Positions 1-8,297 of a DNA stretch of 64,000 nucleotides are shown here, piece by piece (the stretch's first letter is position 1; each line of letters opens with the position of its first letter). The stretch comes from JAPWJZ01 sp966211335. GTDB lineage: Bacteria > Pseudomonadota > Alphaproteobacteria > Micavibrionales > UBA2020. Where the stretch lies: the NCBI GenBank assembly GCA_966211335.1, contig CBIHNF010000001.1:806001-870000 (forward strand). The letters run 5' to 3'. The notes under the pieces were generated by a model. It had not been told where the DNA came from and ran no database searches. It saw nothing but the letters and a program-made list of their open reading frames with translations. A program made the position numbers and the translations under genes.

Positions 1-1
1 T

Positions 2-1036
2 GGCCTGAAGGAGATTGAGGCAACGGTTGCAAAAATCGCGCGCATCCCGCCAAAAACCATTACCAAGGACGACAAGGAGGCTCTATCGAACCTCGAGCGC
101 GATTTGAAGACCCTTGTCTTCGGGCAGGATGCCGCGATCGAGGCGCTGACCTCCGCCATCAAGCTCTCCCGCGCCGGATTGCGCGAGCCGGAAAAGCCGA
201 TTGGCTCCTACCTCTTCTCCGGCCCCACCGGCGTCGGCAAGACGGAAGTCGCAAGGCAGCTGGCGAAAACGCTGGGGCTGGAACTTACGCGCTTCGACAT
301 GTCGGAATATATGGAACGCCATTCGGTGTCGCGCCTCATCGGTGCCCCGCCGGGCTATGTCGGCTTTGATCAGGGCGGTTTGTTGACCGATAAAATCGAC
401 CAGCATCCGCACTCCATCGTGCTGCTCGATGAAATCGAGAAGGCGCACCCCGACCTCTTCAACATTTTGCTGCAGGTGATGGACTACGGCAAGCTGACCG
501 ACAATAACGGCAAGGCTGTCGACTGCCGCAACATCATCCTCATCATGACGACCAACGCCGGCGCGTCGGAGCTTGCCAAAGCCACCATGGGCTTCGAGCG
601 CACGCACCGCGAGGGTGATGATGAAGAGGCGATCAGCCGCACCTTCACGCCCGAATTCCGCAACCGCCTTGATGCGATTGTGTCCTTCAAAGGCCTCAAC
701 CCGCAAACCATCGGCCGCGTTGTCGACAAGTTCATCATGCAGCTGGAAGCACAACTCGGCGACCGCGGCGTGACGATCGAGCTGACGGATGAAGCGCGCC
801 AGTGGATCGGCCGCAAGGGCTACGACCCTGCGATGGGCGCAAGGCCGCTCGCCCGCGTTATTCAGGAATACGTCAAGAAACCGCTGGCCGATGAACTGCT
901 GTTCGGCCGCCTTGTCAAGGGTGGCGCGGTGAAGATCGGCGTGTTGGCGGATAAGCTAAATTTTGAATATCCGGCCGCAAAAACGCCGAACCCGAAATCG
1001 CCGGAGCCGGAACTCGAGCATGAGCACGTGAAATAA
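2..1036 (+). CDS. clpA: ClpA-type AAA+ unfoldase, C-terminal part (5' end outside window)
   Basis: The frame is open from the first bases, so the N-terminal domain and the first AAA+ module lie upstream of the window. The 344 visible residues are a second AAA+ module (D2) with Walker A GPTGVGKTE, Walker B IVLLDEIEKA, LIMTTNAGA, FTPEFRNRLDAIV and the Clp C-terminal subdomain GYDPAMGARPLAR. The MGF tripeptide of ATMGFER sits where ClpA carries its ClpP-docking IGL loop, which favours ClpA over ClpB. The family unfolds substrates in the cytoplasm, often with the adaptor ClpS, and feeds them to ClpP. The TTG near position 104 lies inside the domain and is not a start. The stop overlaps the next ATG (TAATG), so the two genes are probably translationally coupled. 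Confidence 0.88.
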   Translation, partial: GLKEIEATVAKIARIPPKTITKDDKEALSNLERDLKTLVFGQDAAIEALTSAIKLSRAGLREPEKPIGSYLFSGPTGVGKTEVARQLAKTLGLELTRFDMSEYMERHSVSRLIGAPPGYVGFDQGGLLTDKIDQHPHSIVLLDEIEKAHPDLFNILLQVMDYGKLTDNNGKAVDCRNIILIMTTNAGASELAKATMGFERTHREGDDEEAISRTFTPEFRNRLDAIVSFKGLNPQTIGRVVDKFIMQLEAQLGDRGVTIELTDEARQWIGRKGYDPAMGARPLARVIQEYVKKPLADELLFGRLVKGGAVKIGVLADKLNFEYPAAKTPNPKSPEPELEHEHVK

Positions 1037-1947
1037 TGTCCGAAGTCCTTTCCGACCCCAAGGCGAAGGTCCTCCTCGTCGAGCCGAACATGATCACGCG
1101 CAAACTGCTGTGCGGGATTCTGGGCAAAAACAACTATCAGGTCTATGAGGCGACGAATGGCGATGAGGCCGTCGCGCATCTCTCGCGCTTTCCCGATGTC
1201 GTTATTCTTGATGTCGAAAATGAAAGCGTCGACCATTTGGGCCTCGTGCGGAAATTGCAGAAAGATCACGCCAAGGTGCCGCTGATTGCGATGCTGGACG
1301 CGCTGGATGACCGCGCGGTGGCTCAGAGCAATCTTGGCGTCAGCCGCTTGTCCTTTATCGACAAGCCGGTGAAGCCCGATGCGCTGATTGCCAGCCTCGA
1401 GACCTGCCTGCTGGAAGACAGCGAGGCGAAGGCCTTGAGCGCCGTGCCCGTTACGCAGGCCGCGATGGAAATCGACCAGCAGCGCAAAGCCTTTATGCGC
1501 CGCGCGATTGATTTGTCGCAGGTCAAGATGGAAGAAAATTGTGGCGGGCCCTTTGGTGCTGTCATCGTCAAGGGCGGCAAAGTCATCGGCGAGGGGTGGA
1601 ACTGCGTCACCTCCACCAATGACCCGACCGCCCATGCCGAAATGGTTGCCATCCGTAACGCTGCTGCGGCGGTGAAGGACTTCAATCTTGCCGGTTGCGA
1701 AATTTATACCAGCTGCGAGCCCTGCCCGATGTGCCTCTCCGCCATCTACTGGGCGCGCATCGACAAGATTTTCTATGCCAATATGCGCGAAGACGCGGAA
1801 CGCATCGGCTTTGATGACGCTTTTTTATACGCCGAAGTCGCATTGCCCGAAAACAAGCGCAGCCTGCCCAGTTACCGCATGCTGCGGGAGGAAGCGAAAA
1901 TCGTTTTTGAAAACTGGACCAAGAAACAAGACCGTACGCAATATTAA
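1036..1947 (+). CDS. Response-regulator receiver domain fused to guanine/nucleoside deaminase
   Basis: 303 residues with two recognisable domains. Residues about 11-125 form a CheY-like receiver: phospho-acceptor Asp59 (VVILDVE) and the conserved Lys110 (FIDKP) are present, but the acidic pair is reduced to Glu16-Pro17 and the usual Ser/Thr is Asp88, so its phosphorylation chemistry is uncertain. Residues about 145-303 are a zinc cytidine-deaminase fold closest to bacterial GuaD: TNDPTAHAEMVAIR (zinc His200, proton-shuttling Glu202) and TSCEPCPMC (Cys230, Cys233), followed by AIYWARIDKIFYA. GuaD converts guanine to xanthine plus ammonia in purine salvage. The N-terminal receiver is the odd part, because GuaD is normally a stand-alone protein of about 155 residues. 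The gene overlaps the clpA stop by one base. A different nucleobase substrate is possible. Confidence 0.85.
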   Translation: MSEVLSDPKAKVLLVEPNMITRKLLCGILGKNNYQVYEATNGDEAVAHLSRFPDVVILDVENESVDHLGLVRKLQKDHAKVPLIAMLDALDDRAVAQSNLGVSRLSFIDKPVKPDALIASLETCLLEDSEAKALSAVPVTQAAMEIDQQRKAFMRRAIDLSQVKMEENCGGPFGAVIVKGGKVIGEGWNCVTSTNDPTAHAEMVAIRNAAAAVKDFNLAGCEIYTSCEPCPMCLSAIYWARIDKIFYANMREDAERIGFDDAFLYAEVALPENKRSLPSYRMLREEAKIVFENWTKKQDRTQY

Positions 1948-1977
1948 CCCCGCCGTTTATTTTTCAGGGATAGCATC

Positions 1978-2670
1978 ATGACCAAATGGGAAATCCTCGG
2001 CGACAGCGCCTTTCCGCTGCTGCGCGCGACCTTTATGCCGGGCGATACGTTGAAGGCTGAATCCGGCGCCATGGTCGCGATGTCAGAGAATATGCGCCTG
2101 ACGGCAAAGGCTGACGGCGGCATTTTAAAATCCATGGCGCGGCGTTTTTCCGGCGAAAGCTTTTTCATGCAGCGGCTTGAAGCCGAAGGCGGCCCCGGCT
2201 GGGCGCTGCTGACCGCCTCAACCCCCGGTGAAATCGCCGCCGTTGACCTCAACGATACGGAACTGACGGTTCAGAAAGGCGGCTTCCTCGCCGCGACGGA
2301 AGACATCCAAGTGTCCACCAAGGCGCAAGGCTTGATGAAGGGCATGTTTTCCGGCGAAGGGTTCTTTGTCGTCAAAATCTCCGGTCGCGGCACGGCATTT
2401 CTGGCGACTTATGGCTCGATTTACCCGATCAATATTCAGGCGGGCGAAAGCGTCCTCATCGACAACGGCCATCTCGTCGCCTGGGATTCGCATATGAAGT
2501 ACGACATTACGCGCGGCGCCTCCGGCTGGATTTCCTCTGTCACCTCCGGCGAGGGGCTGGCCTGCCGCTTCTACGGGCCCGGCCGCGTCTATATCCAGAC
2601 GCGTAATCCGCACCAGCTTGCGATGTGGCTTTACCCCATGCTGCCGATACCCGTGCAAACCTCGCGGTAG
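1978..2670 (+). CDS. AIM24 / TIGR00266 family protein
   Basis: 230 residues matching the AIM24 (TIGR00266) family: an early GDTLKAESGAMVAM segment, the glycine-rich FLATYGSIYPINI and the closing VAWDSHM...GEGLACRFYGPGRVYIQTR. The fold is a repeated beta-sandwich. Bacterial members are widespread, cytoplasmic and poorly characterised; the yeast mitochondrial relative affects membrane organisation. There is no signal peptide or membrane segment. The ATG has CAGGGATAG upstream and lies 30 bases after the receiver-deaminase gene, so co-transcription from clpA is possible. Function is unknown beyond the family name. Confidence 0.8.
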   Translation: MTKWEILGDSAFPLLRATFMPGDTLKAESGAMVAMSENMRLTAKADGGILKSMARRFSGESFFMQRLEAEGGPGWALLTASTPGEIAAVDLNDTELTVQKGGFLAATEDIQVSTKAQGLMKGMFSGEGFFVVKISGRGTAFLATYGSIYPINIQAGESVLIDNGHLVAWDSHMKYDITRGASGWISSVTSGEGLACRFYGPGRVYIQTRNPHQLAMWLYPMLPIPVQTSR

Positions 2671-2755
2671 GTTTACATAGCGGTATGCTTCCAATTGTAA
2701 GACTGACTTTTAGCCACTAGACTAGCTACAGCTGAATTTGAATAGGATTGCCCAT

Positions 2756-3919
2756 ATGTCGCGCCTTCTTGTCCCCGTCTTTTTCGCCCTCTGCCTTTCC
2801 GTTTCGGTCGCGGCCCTCGCGCAGCGGGCGGCAGCACCAGCCGCGCCGGTCGCAGCGCCGCCCACGGCCGCGCCGATGGATGCCGAACCTTCCCAGCCCT
2901 TGAACACCGGTGCAAGGCTCCCTGACCGCGTTGTGCGTCTGATGCGCGCGATCGACCCCATGACCCTCCGCATCGAAGGCGCGTCCATCCGCCTCTGGGG
3001 CATCAAGCCGGCATCATCGGCCGAAACGCCGCTGGAACTCAAAGCCCTCGACCTCATGGACAAGCTTATTCAGGAGCAGCAGGTCAACTGCAAGATCATG
3101 GGCGGCACGCCGCTTGAAATGATCGGCCGTTGCACGACGCAGGCGGGGCAGGACCTCGCGCTCGAACTGCTGGACAACGGTTATGTCGTGGTCGACCGCC
3201 GCCAGACCTACAATTCGGTTTTTGCGACGGCCTATGAAACCTCGCAGGAAGCCGCGCGTGTGAATGCCAAAGGCGTCTGGAACCTCGTCGCCGAGGAAGA
3301 CAAGAAAGACGAAAACGGCGTGCCGAAATGGCTGAAGCCGCATATGGCGTTTCTTATTCCTATGGCACTCATCTTCGGGCCTTTCGGCGGTCTGCTCGTC
3401 GTCTCCCTCATCATGTGGTACTGGCTGAAGCGCATGGCCTATGTGCAGGAGCGCGATGCCGAACAGTCCAGCCGCAAGGAAGCCATGCTCGTCAACCGCG
3501 AGCGCCATGTGCTGATTTCCACGCTGGAAGGCGAGCTGACCGAAAACAAGAACAAGGTCGAAGCCTTCCTTGTCATCTACGGCGATATGCTGCGCACCCT
3601 GAAAGACAACAACGAAGTGCCGAAGTACCAGCAGTCCGGCGATATCGTGCAGAAGCACCCGTCTTTTGGCCGCGCCGTGTTTGAAGCCAACGTCGGCAAA
3701 TTGTCGCTGCTGGATATCAAGCTGGCGGGCCAAGTCTCCAAGCTTTATTCGGCCATGCCGAAGGAGCAGGAATACATCAACCTCGAGCCCAACGTGCCGC
3801 TGGAAACTGCGATCAAGCTGGTCGAGAAGATTTTGAAGGAAGCCGAAGTGCTGCTGGAGCCGCTTGGCAACCTCATCATCGGGCTGCAGGTTTCGCAGCA
3901 GCAGAAGAAATCTTCTTAA
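2756..3919 (+). CDS. Membrane-anchored SNase-like domain protein with C-terminal helical region
   Basis: 387 residues from the ATG at 2756, chosen over an upstream TTG at 2738 because AATAGGA lies eight bases before it and the protein then opens with a clean signal sequence (SRLLVPVFFALCLSVSVA, then Ala/Pro). Residues about 55-175 resemble a staphylococcal nuclease (OB-fold) domain: IRLWGIKPAS aligns with the family's VRLLGIDTPE, and IGRCTTQAGQDLALELLDNGYVVV with its second catalytic Arg block. The Asp/Glu of the active loop is altered, so activity is doubtful. A hydrophobic stretch near residue 205 (AFLIPMALIFGPFGGLLVV) should be a membrane helix. The rest is helical and partly charged, without a recognised domain. 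A terminator follows directly. The C-terminal function is unknown. Confidence 0.65.
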   Translation: MSRLLVPVFFALCLSVSVAALAQRAAAPAAPVAAPPTAAPMDAEPSQPLNTGARLPDRVVRLMRAIDPMTLRIEGASIRLWGIKPASSAETPLELKALDLMDKLIQEQQVNCKIMGGTPLEMIGRCTTQAGQDLALELLDNGYVVVDRRQTYNSVFATAYETSQEAARVNAKGVWNLVAEEDKKDENGVPKWLKPHMAFLIPMALIFGPFGGLLVVSLIMWYWLKRMAYVQERDAEQSSRKEAMLVNRERHVLISTLEGELTENKNKVEAFLVIYGDMLRTLKDNNEVPKYQQSGDIVQKHPSFGRAVFEANVGKLSLLDIKLAGQVSKLYSAMPKEQEYINLEPNVPLETAIKLVEKILKEAEVLLEPLGNLIIGLQVSQQQKKSS

Positions 3920-3933
3920 AAACCAACACAAAC

Positions 3934-3966
3934 AAAAAAGCCGCCGGAAATTCCGGCGGCTTTTTT
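3934..3966. terminator. Bidirectional intrinsic terminator between convergent genes
   Basis: Perfect hairpin with GCCGCCGGAA paired to TTCCGGCGGC, flanked by an A run on the left and TTTTTT on the right. It can therefore end transcription of the SNase-like gene on the plus strand and of the NYN gene on the minus strand. Confidence 0.92.
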
Positions 3967-3982
3967 CTTGGAGAGATCTGGT

Positions 3983-4630
3983 TTAAGCGCGGATTTTGGA
4001 GGTGACGGCAACCTCGGCCTCGCCGGTCGGTGCGGCTGCGGGCGCATGAGTGCCCGCGTTGTTGCTCACCGGACGTTCGATGAATTGCGCGAGGTCGACG
4101 AGGTCGATGAAATGGTCGGCCTGGCGGCGCAGTTCGTCGGCCACCATGGGCGGCTGGCTGCGGATGGTGGAAACCACCGTCACGCGCGTGCCTTTGCGCT
4201 GCACCGATTCCAGCAGGCGGCGGAAGTCGCCGTCGCCGGAGAAGAGGATGATGTGGTCGACATGATCGGCCAATTCCATCATGTCGATGGCAAGCTCGAT
4301 ATCCATGTTGCCTTTAATCTTGCGGCGGCCGGAGGCGTCGGTGAATTCCTTGGCGGGCTTGGTTACCATCGTATAGCCGTTGTAATCCAGCCAGTCGATC
4401 AGCGGACGGATGGGGGAATATTCCTGCTCTTCCATCAGCGCGGTGTAGTAGAAGGCGCGCACAAGGCGCGAGCGGCCGGAAATCCAGCTGAGGAGGCGTT
4501 TGTAATCAATGTCAAATTCAAGGCTTTTGGCAGCGGCGTAAAGATTCGCGCCATCAATGAATACAGCCAGCTTCTCTTCGGAATAGAAGCAGTTGGAAAT
4601 GAATTGTTCTGAATTATTGCCAGTTTTCAA
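3983..4630 (-). CDS. NYN-domain (LabA/DUF88-like) putative ribonuclease
   Basis: 215 residues. The NYN domain of the PIN superfamily spans about residues 18-165: KLAVFIDGANLYAAAK (first catalytic Asp), GNMDIELAIDMMELADHVD (central acidic residues) and IILFSGDGDFRRLLESVQRKG (last Asp pair). These acidic clusters form the metal-binding site in LabA/YacP-type nucleases that process RNA. The C-terminus is a short Ala/Pro-rich tail. The start is TTG at 4630 with AGGGGA eight bases upstream; no in-frame ATG precedes the domain. It is transcribed away from rpoZ, and the opposite-strand frame through it has no family signature. The substrate is unknown. Confidence 0.83.
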   Translation of the reverse strand: MKTGNNSEQFISNCFYSEEKLAVFIDGANLYAAAKSLEFDIDYKRLLSWISGRSRLVRAFYYTALMEEQEYSPIRPLIDWLDYNGYTMVTKPAKEFTDASGRRKIKGNMDIELAIDMMELADHVDHIILFSGDGDFRRLLESVQRKGTRVTVVSTIRSQPPMVADELRRQADHFIDLVDLAQFIERPVSNNAGTHAPAAAPTGEAEVAVTSKIRA

Positions 4631-4959
4631 GGTCTTGTCCCCTGTTGTCGCCCGTGTTGGATACCCGGGTCAATTCTTACGTTGCGCGGCGGTTGATGAG
4701 CCCGTCGCGGCCTTAACTGTAGTCAGATTGCCAAAAACCCCTTAGCAGTCTATTAAGGCGGACGGTAGTATTAATGCAGAATGGTTGACATTGTCAAGCT
4801 GTTTTATTAAAAATGAAATGGTGCGGCATACACTTGAAGTCAAGGCAGCGGCTCCTTATTTTTGTTGCAAATGCCGCCGCAGCGGATTATAAAAAATGCC
4901 GGATTTACAGGGGTTTTGTTGAAATCCCGAATCTCTAAAACAGCAAGGTTCAAAAACAA
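4631..4959. other. Divergent intergenic region between the NYN gene and rpoZ
   Basis: 329 bases without a convincing gene. It is AT-richer than its surroundings and holds the rpoZ promoter (4865-4893). It also holds a short perfect dyad, TTGACATTGTCAA at 4785-4797, whose left half is a consensus -35 hexamer; that makes it a candidate operator or second promoter element. No structured RNA was recognised. Confidence 0.6.
4865..4893 (+). promoter_or_regulatory. Predicted sigma-70 promoter of rpoZ
   Basis: TTGCAA at 4865-4870, a 17-base spacer, then TATAAA at 4888-4893, about 65 bases upstream of the rpoZ ATG. The spacing is ideal and the region is non-coding on both strands. Confidence 0.65.
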
Positions 4960-5424
4960 ATGGCTCGCGTCACCGTCGAAGATTGCATCCTGAAAGTTCC
5001 CAACCGTTTCGAGCTCGTGCTCGTCGCTTCGCAGCGCGCGCGTGAAATCGGCTCCGGTTCGCCGCTTACCATTGACCGCGACAACGACAAAAACCCCGTG
5101 GTTTCCCTGCGCGAAATCGCCGATACCGATATCTCGCTCGACAACCTCCGCGACTCCCTCATCAAGAACCACCAGAAGGTGATCGAGGTCGAGGAAGAGG
5201 GCGATGACGTGATCGACGTCATGGAAGGCGAATCCGAATGGGCCGCCGTTGCCAACCAGGCCGCTGAAACCGAAGTTGAAGGCGCCGGCATGCATGAAGC
5301 CGAAGCGGACGACAAGGAAGAAGCAGCGGACACCGCCGAAGAAGCCGATGCCGAAGGCGAAGAAGCCCCGGCTGCCGGTTATGGAACGGGCGCAGATGCC
5401 CCGGGCGAAGACGACAGCTTCTAA
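4960..5424 (+). CDS. rpoZ: RNA polymerase omega subunit with long acidic tail
   Basis: 154 residues. The first 70 or so are the canonical omega core: MARVTVEDC, NRFELVLVASQRAREI, then the region where DRDNDKNPVVSLREIA replaces the usual KNPVIALREI block. Omega binds the beta' C-terminus, aids core assembly and in many proteobacteria forms part of a ppGpp site. From about residue 75 the protein becomes an Asp/Glu/Ala-rich low-complexity tail ending in GEDDSF, so it is longer than many alphaproteobacterial omegas. The next gene is rsh, the usual rpoZ-rsh pairing that links polymerase and alarmone, although a terminator separates the two here. Confidence 0.93.
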   Translation: MARVTVEDCILKVPNRFELVLVASQRAREIGSGSPLTIDRDNDKNPVVSLREIADTDISLDNLRDSLIKNHQKVIEVEEEGDDVIDVMEGESEWAAVANQAAETEVEGAGMHEAEADDKEEAADTAEEADAEGEEAPAAGYGTGADAPGEDDSF

Positions 5425-5455
5425 AAAATCTTCAGGCGTTAAAACCTGTTCAAAT

Positions 5456-5497
5456 TAAAAAAGCCGCCTATAATTAAACCCTTAGGCGGTTTTTTTA
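5456..5497 (+). terminator. Intrinsic terminator between rpoZ and rsh
   Basis: CCGCCTA pairs with TAGGCGG around an AT-rich 12-base loop, followed by seven T residues and preceded by an A run. It lies 32 bases before the rsh start codon, so rsh transcription must read through it or begin very close to the gene. Confidence 0.8.
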
Positions 5498-5528
5498 TGC
5501 CTGCAGAACTGTACCCGAAGGTTGCAAC

Positions 5529-7709
5529 TTGATCCGTCAATACGAACTTGTCGAAATCATCAAAAGCTACGATCCCGGCATGAACGAGGATCTGGTCAAC
5601 CGCGCCTACGTCTACGCGATGAAAATGCACGGCTCGCAAAAGCGCGCGTCGGGCGACCCCTATTTCTCCCACCCGCTTGAAGTCGCCGGCATTTTGACCG
5701 ACATGAAGATGGACACGGCGACCATCTGCACCGCGCTGCTGCATGACACGGTTGAAGATACCGAAGCGACGCTGGAAGACATTGAAAAGCTTTTCGGTGT
5801 TGAAGTCGCCAAGCTGGTCGACGGCGTGACGAAGCTCTCCAAAATCGAATTCCAGTCGGCGCAGGAAAAGCAGGCGGAAAACTTCCGCAAGCTTGTGCTT
5901 GCCATGTCGGAAGACATCCGCGTGCTGCTGGTAAAACTGTCCGACCGCCTGCACAATATGCGCACGCTGTTCCATATGCCGAAGCCCGAGAAGCGCAAGC
6001 GCATCGCGCTCGAGACGATCGAGATTTACGCGCCGCTGGCGGAGCGCATCGGCATCCATAAAATCAAGGAAGAGCTGGAGGATTTATCCTTCGCCGAGAT
6101 CAATCCCGAAGCGCGCGATAGTATTTCCGCACGCCTCAGCTACCTGCGCGCCGAAGGGGGCGAAGCGGTCGTCGGCCGCATCATCACCGAGCTTGAGAAG
6201 AAGCTGAAGGAAGCGGGCCTGGTTGCCGAAGTCTATGGCCGCGAGAAGACAAAGTATTCCATCTGGAAGAAGATGCAGCGCAAGAACATCTCGTTCGAGC
6301 AGCTGTCCGACATCATGGCGTTCCGCATTTCCGTCTCCGGCGTGTCCGAATGCTACCATGCGCTTGGCATCATTCACGGCCTTTACCCGACCGTGCCGGG
6401 CAGGTTTAAGGATTACATTTCACTGCCGAAGCCCAACGGCTACCGCTCCCTCCACACCACCGTCATCGGCCCCGAAAATCACCGCATCGAAGTGCAGATC
6501 CGCACGCCCGAAATGCATGAAGAGGCCGAGCTTGGCGTGGCCGCCCACTGGTCCTACAAGCAGGACGGCAACAGCGAAGGCAAATCCGCCGGCAAGACCG
6601 AGGGCCATCAGTTCCGCTGGCTGCGCGAATTGATGGACATTGTGGAACATGCGCAAAAGCCGGAAGAATTCCTCGAGAATACGAAGCTGGAGCTGTATCA
6701 GGATCAGGTCTTTTGCTTCACACCGAATGGCGACCTGATTGCCCTGCCGCGCGGCGCAACGCCGGTCGACTTTGCCTATGCCGTCCACTCCGACCTTGGC
6801 GACAAGACGGTCGGCGCGAAGGTCAACGGCCGCATCGTGCCGCTCAACACTGCGCTCGGCAACGGCGACCAGGTGGAGATCACCACCTCCAAAAGCCAGA
6901 CGCCCTCGACCAACTGGGAACGCTTCGTCGTTACCGGCAAGGCGAAATCGCGCATCCGCCGCTTCATCCGCATGCAGCAGCGCGACCAGTACATGGATCT
7001 CGGCAAGAAGATGCTGGAGAAAGTGCTGAAGCAGGAAGGCCTCGACTTCAACGAGAAGAATTTCAACAGCGATATCTACCACAAGTTCAATGTGGAGAAT
7101 TTAGAAGACCTGCTGACGGGCGTCGGCTCCGGCAACGTCTCGGCGCGTGATTTGCTCTACGCGATCCATCCGGAACAAAAACCGAAGGAAGCACCGCCGA
7201 GCCCGCAAAGCTTCATGCTGCCGGAAAAGAAAACCCACCAGAAGGGCAAGACACCGCCGATGCCGATCAAGGGGCTCATCCCCGGCATGGCGCTGCATTT
7301 CGCCCGCTGCTGCCACCCGCTGCCGGGCGACCGCATCGTCGGCATTGTCACGACGGGCAAGGGCGTAACCATCCACACCATCGACTGCGACACGCTGGAA
7401 AGCTTCGCCGACACGCCGGAGCGCTGGCTGGACGTGAGCTGGGAGGAGGGCGAGGATACGCCGGAATCCCATGTCGGCCGCTTGCTTATCACGATTGCGA
7501 ACGAACCCGGCGCGCTCGGCAACCTTTCTACTGTCATCGCCAAGAACAAGGGCAACATCACCAATCTTAAAATCACCAACCGGTCGGTGGATTTCTGGGA
7601 CATGATTATCGACGTTTACGTGCGCGATTCCCACCACTTGTCGGACATTATCGCGGCCTTGCGCGCCACCAAGGAAATCGCCACCGTCAACCGCGCGCGC
7701 AGCAGGTAG
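5529..7709 (+). CDS. rsh: Bifunctional (p)ppGpp synthetase/hydrolase, RelA/SpoT homologue
   Basis: 726 residues with the full long-RSH layout. The N-terminal HD hydrolase has SHPLEVAGIL and LHDTVEDT (His72-Asp73), so hydrolase activity is expected. The synthetase domain carries FKDYISLPKPNGYRSLHTT and EVQIRTPEMHEEAELG. The TGS domain begins near VFCFTPNGDLIALPRGATP, the conserved ARCCHPLPGD lies in the zinc-finger/CC region, and the C-terminal ACT domain has ITIANEPGALGNLS. The enzyme sets alarmone levels during starvation. The start is TTG at 5529 with GAAGG seven bases upstream, and the resulting N-terminus (RQYELVE.IKSYDP) matches alphaproteobacterial Rsh. It heads the operon rsh-DUF2062-acpS-lepB-rnc-era. 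Confidence 0.95.
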   Translation: MIRQYELVEIIKSYDPGMNEDLVNRAYVYAMKMHGSQKRASGDPYFSHPLEVAGILTDMKMDTATICTALLHDTVEDTEATLEDIEKLFGVEVAKLVDGVTKLSKIEFQSAQEKQAENFRKLVLAMSEDIRVLLVKLSDRLHNMRTLFHMPKPEKRKRIALETIEIYAPLAERIGIHKIKEELEDLSFAEINPEARDSISARLSYLRAEGGEAVVGRIITELEKKLKEAGLVAEVYGREKTKYSIWKKMQRKNISFEQLSDIMAFRISVSGVSECYHALGIIHGLYPTVPGRFKDYISLPKPNGYRSLHTTVIGPENHRIEVQIRTPEMHEEAELGVAAHWSYKQDGNSEGKSAGKTEGHQFRWLRELMDIVEHAQKPEEFLENTKLELYQDQVFCFTPNGDLIALPRGATPVDFAYAVHSDLGDKTVGAKVNGRIVPLNTALGNGDQVEITTSKSQTPSTNWERFVVTGKAKSRIRRFIRMQQRDQYMDLGKKMLEKVLKQEGLDFNEKNFNSDIYHKFNVENLEDLLTGVGSGNVSARDLLYAIHPEQKPKEAPPSPQSFMLPEKKTHQKGKTPPMPIKGLIPGMALHFARCCHPLPGDRIVGIVTTGKGVTIHTIDCDTLESFADTPERWLDVSWEEGEDTPESHVGRLLITIANEPGALGNLSTVIAKNKGNITNLKITNRSVDFWDMIIDVYVRDSHHLSDIIAALRATKEIATVNRARSR

Positions 7710-7718
7710 GCGGCGGTC

Positions 7719-8297
7719 ATGTTCCAACGCCGCGCGCCAAGAACCAAGGGCCAGAAATTCCGCGAAGCGATGTGGCCGAGCATGGGCGTGAAGCGCGTCT
7801 GGCTGTATTACAAGCACCGTATGGGCCGCCTGCCCGGCACGCCGGAATTCATTGCCCGCGGCATTGCCAATGGCATTGCCATTTCCTTTACGCCCTTCAT
7901 CGGCTTTCATATCCTCATCGGCATTGCGGTGTCGTGGTTTTCGCGGGCTTCCATGCTGGCCATGGTGCTCGGCAGCCTGATGGGCGGCAATTTCTGGACG
8001 CTGCCGCTGATCTGGATCGGCACCTACAAGCTTGGCAACCTTTTCCTCGGCAAGACGCATCGCACCGGCGCCATGCTCGGCAAGGCCATTGAGTCGGAAC
8101 ATTTCAGCTTTCACATGCTGCTCGACAAGCCGATGCAGTTACTATTGCCGATGACTCTCGGCTCCATTCCACTCGCCATCATTTCCTGGATTGTTGCGTA
8201 CTATATGACGCGCGAAGCCGTGAAGCGCTATAAAGCTGCGCGTCTCTCCCGTATCCAGAAGCGGCAGCCCAAACCATCGGGTGAAATCATCCCATGA
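7719..8297 (+). CDS. DUF2062 domain membrane protein
   Basis: 192 residues. The DUF2062 signature is clear: GTPEFIARGIANGIAISFTPFIGFH, then ASMLAMVLGSLMGGNFWTLPLIW, with two or three membrane helices and a third hydrophobic block near residues 140-165. Bacterial members are inner-membrane proteins of unknown function, sometimes found beside glycosyltransferases. It starts nine bases after rsh and overlaps acpS by four bases (ATGA), so it belongs to this operon. In related genomes pdxJ commonly sits between rsh and acpS; here only this gene fills the gap. Confidence 0.8.
   Translation: MFQRRAPRTKGQKFREAMWPSMGVKRVWLYYKHRMGRLPGTPEFIARGIANGIAISFTPFIGFHILIGIAVSWFSRASMLAMVLGSLMGGNFWTLPLIWIGTYKLGNLFLGKTHRTGAMLGKAIESEHFSFHMLLDKPMQLLLPMTLGSIPLAIISWIVAYYMTREAVKRYKAARLSRIQKRQPKPSGEIIP

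Noticed and set aside
104..1036. Start of clpA at the TTG at 104
   Set aside because: The frame is open from position 2 and the residues before 104 continue the ClpA linker, so the gene enters from outside the window.
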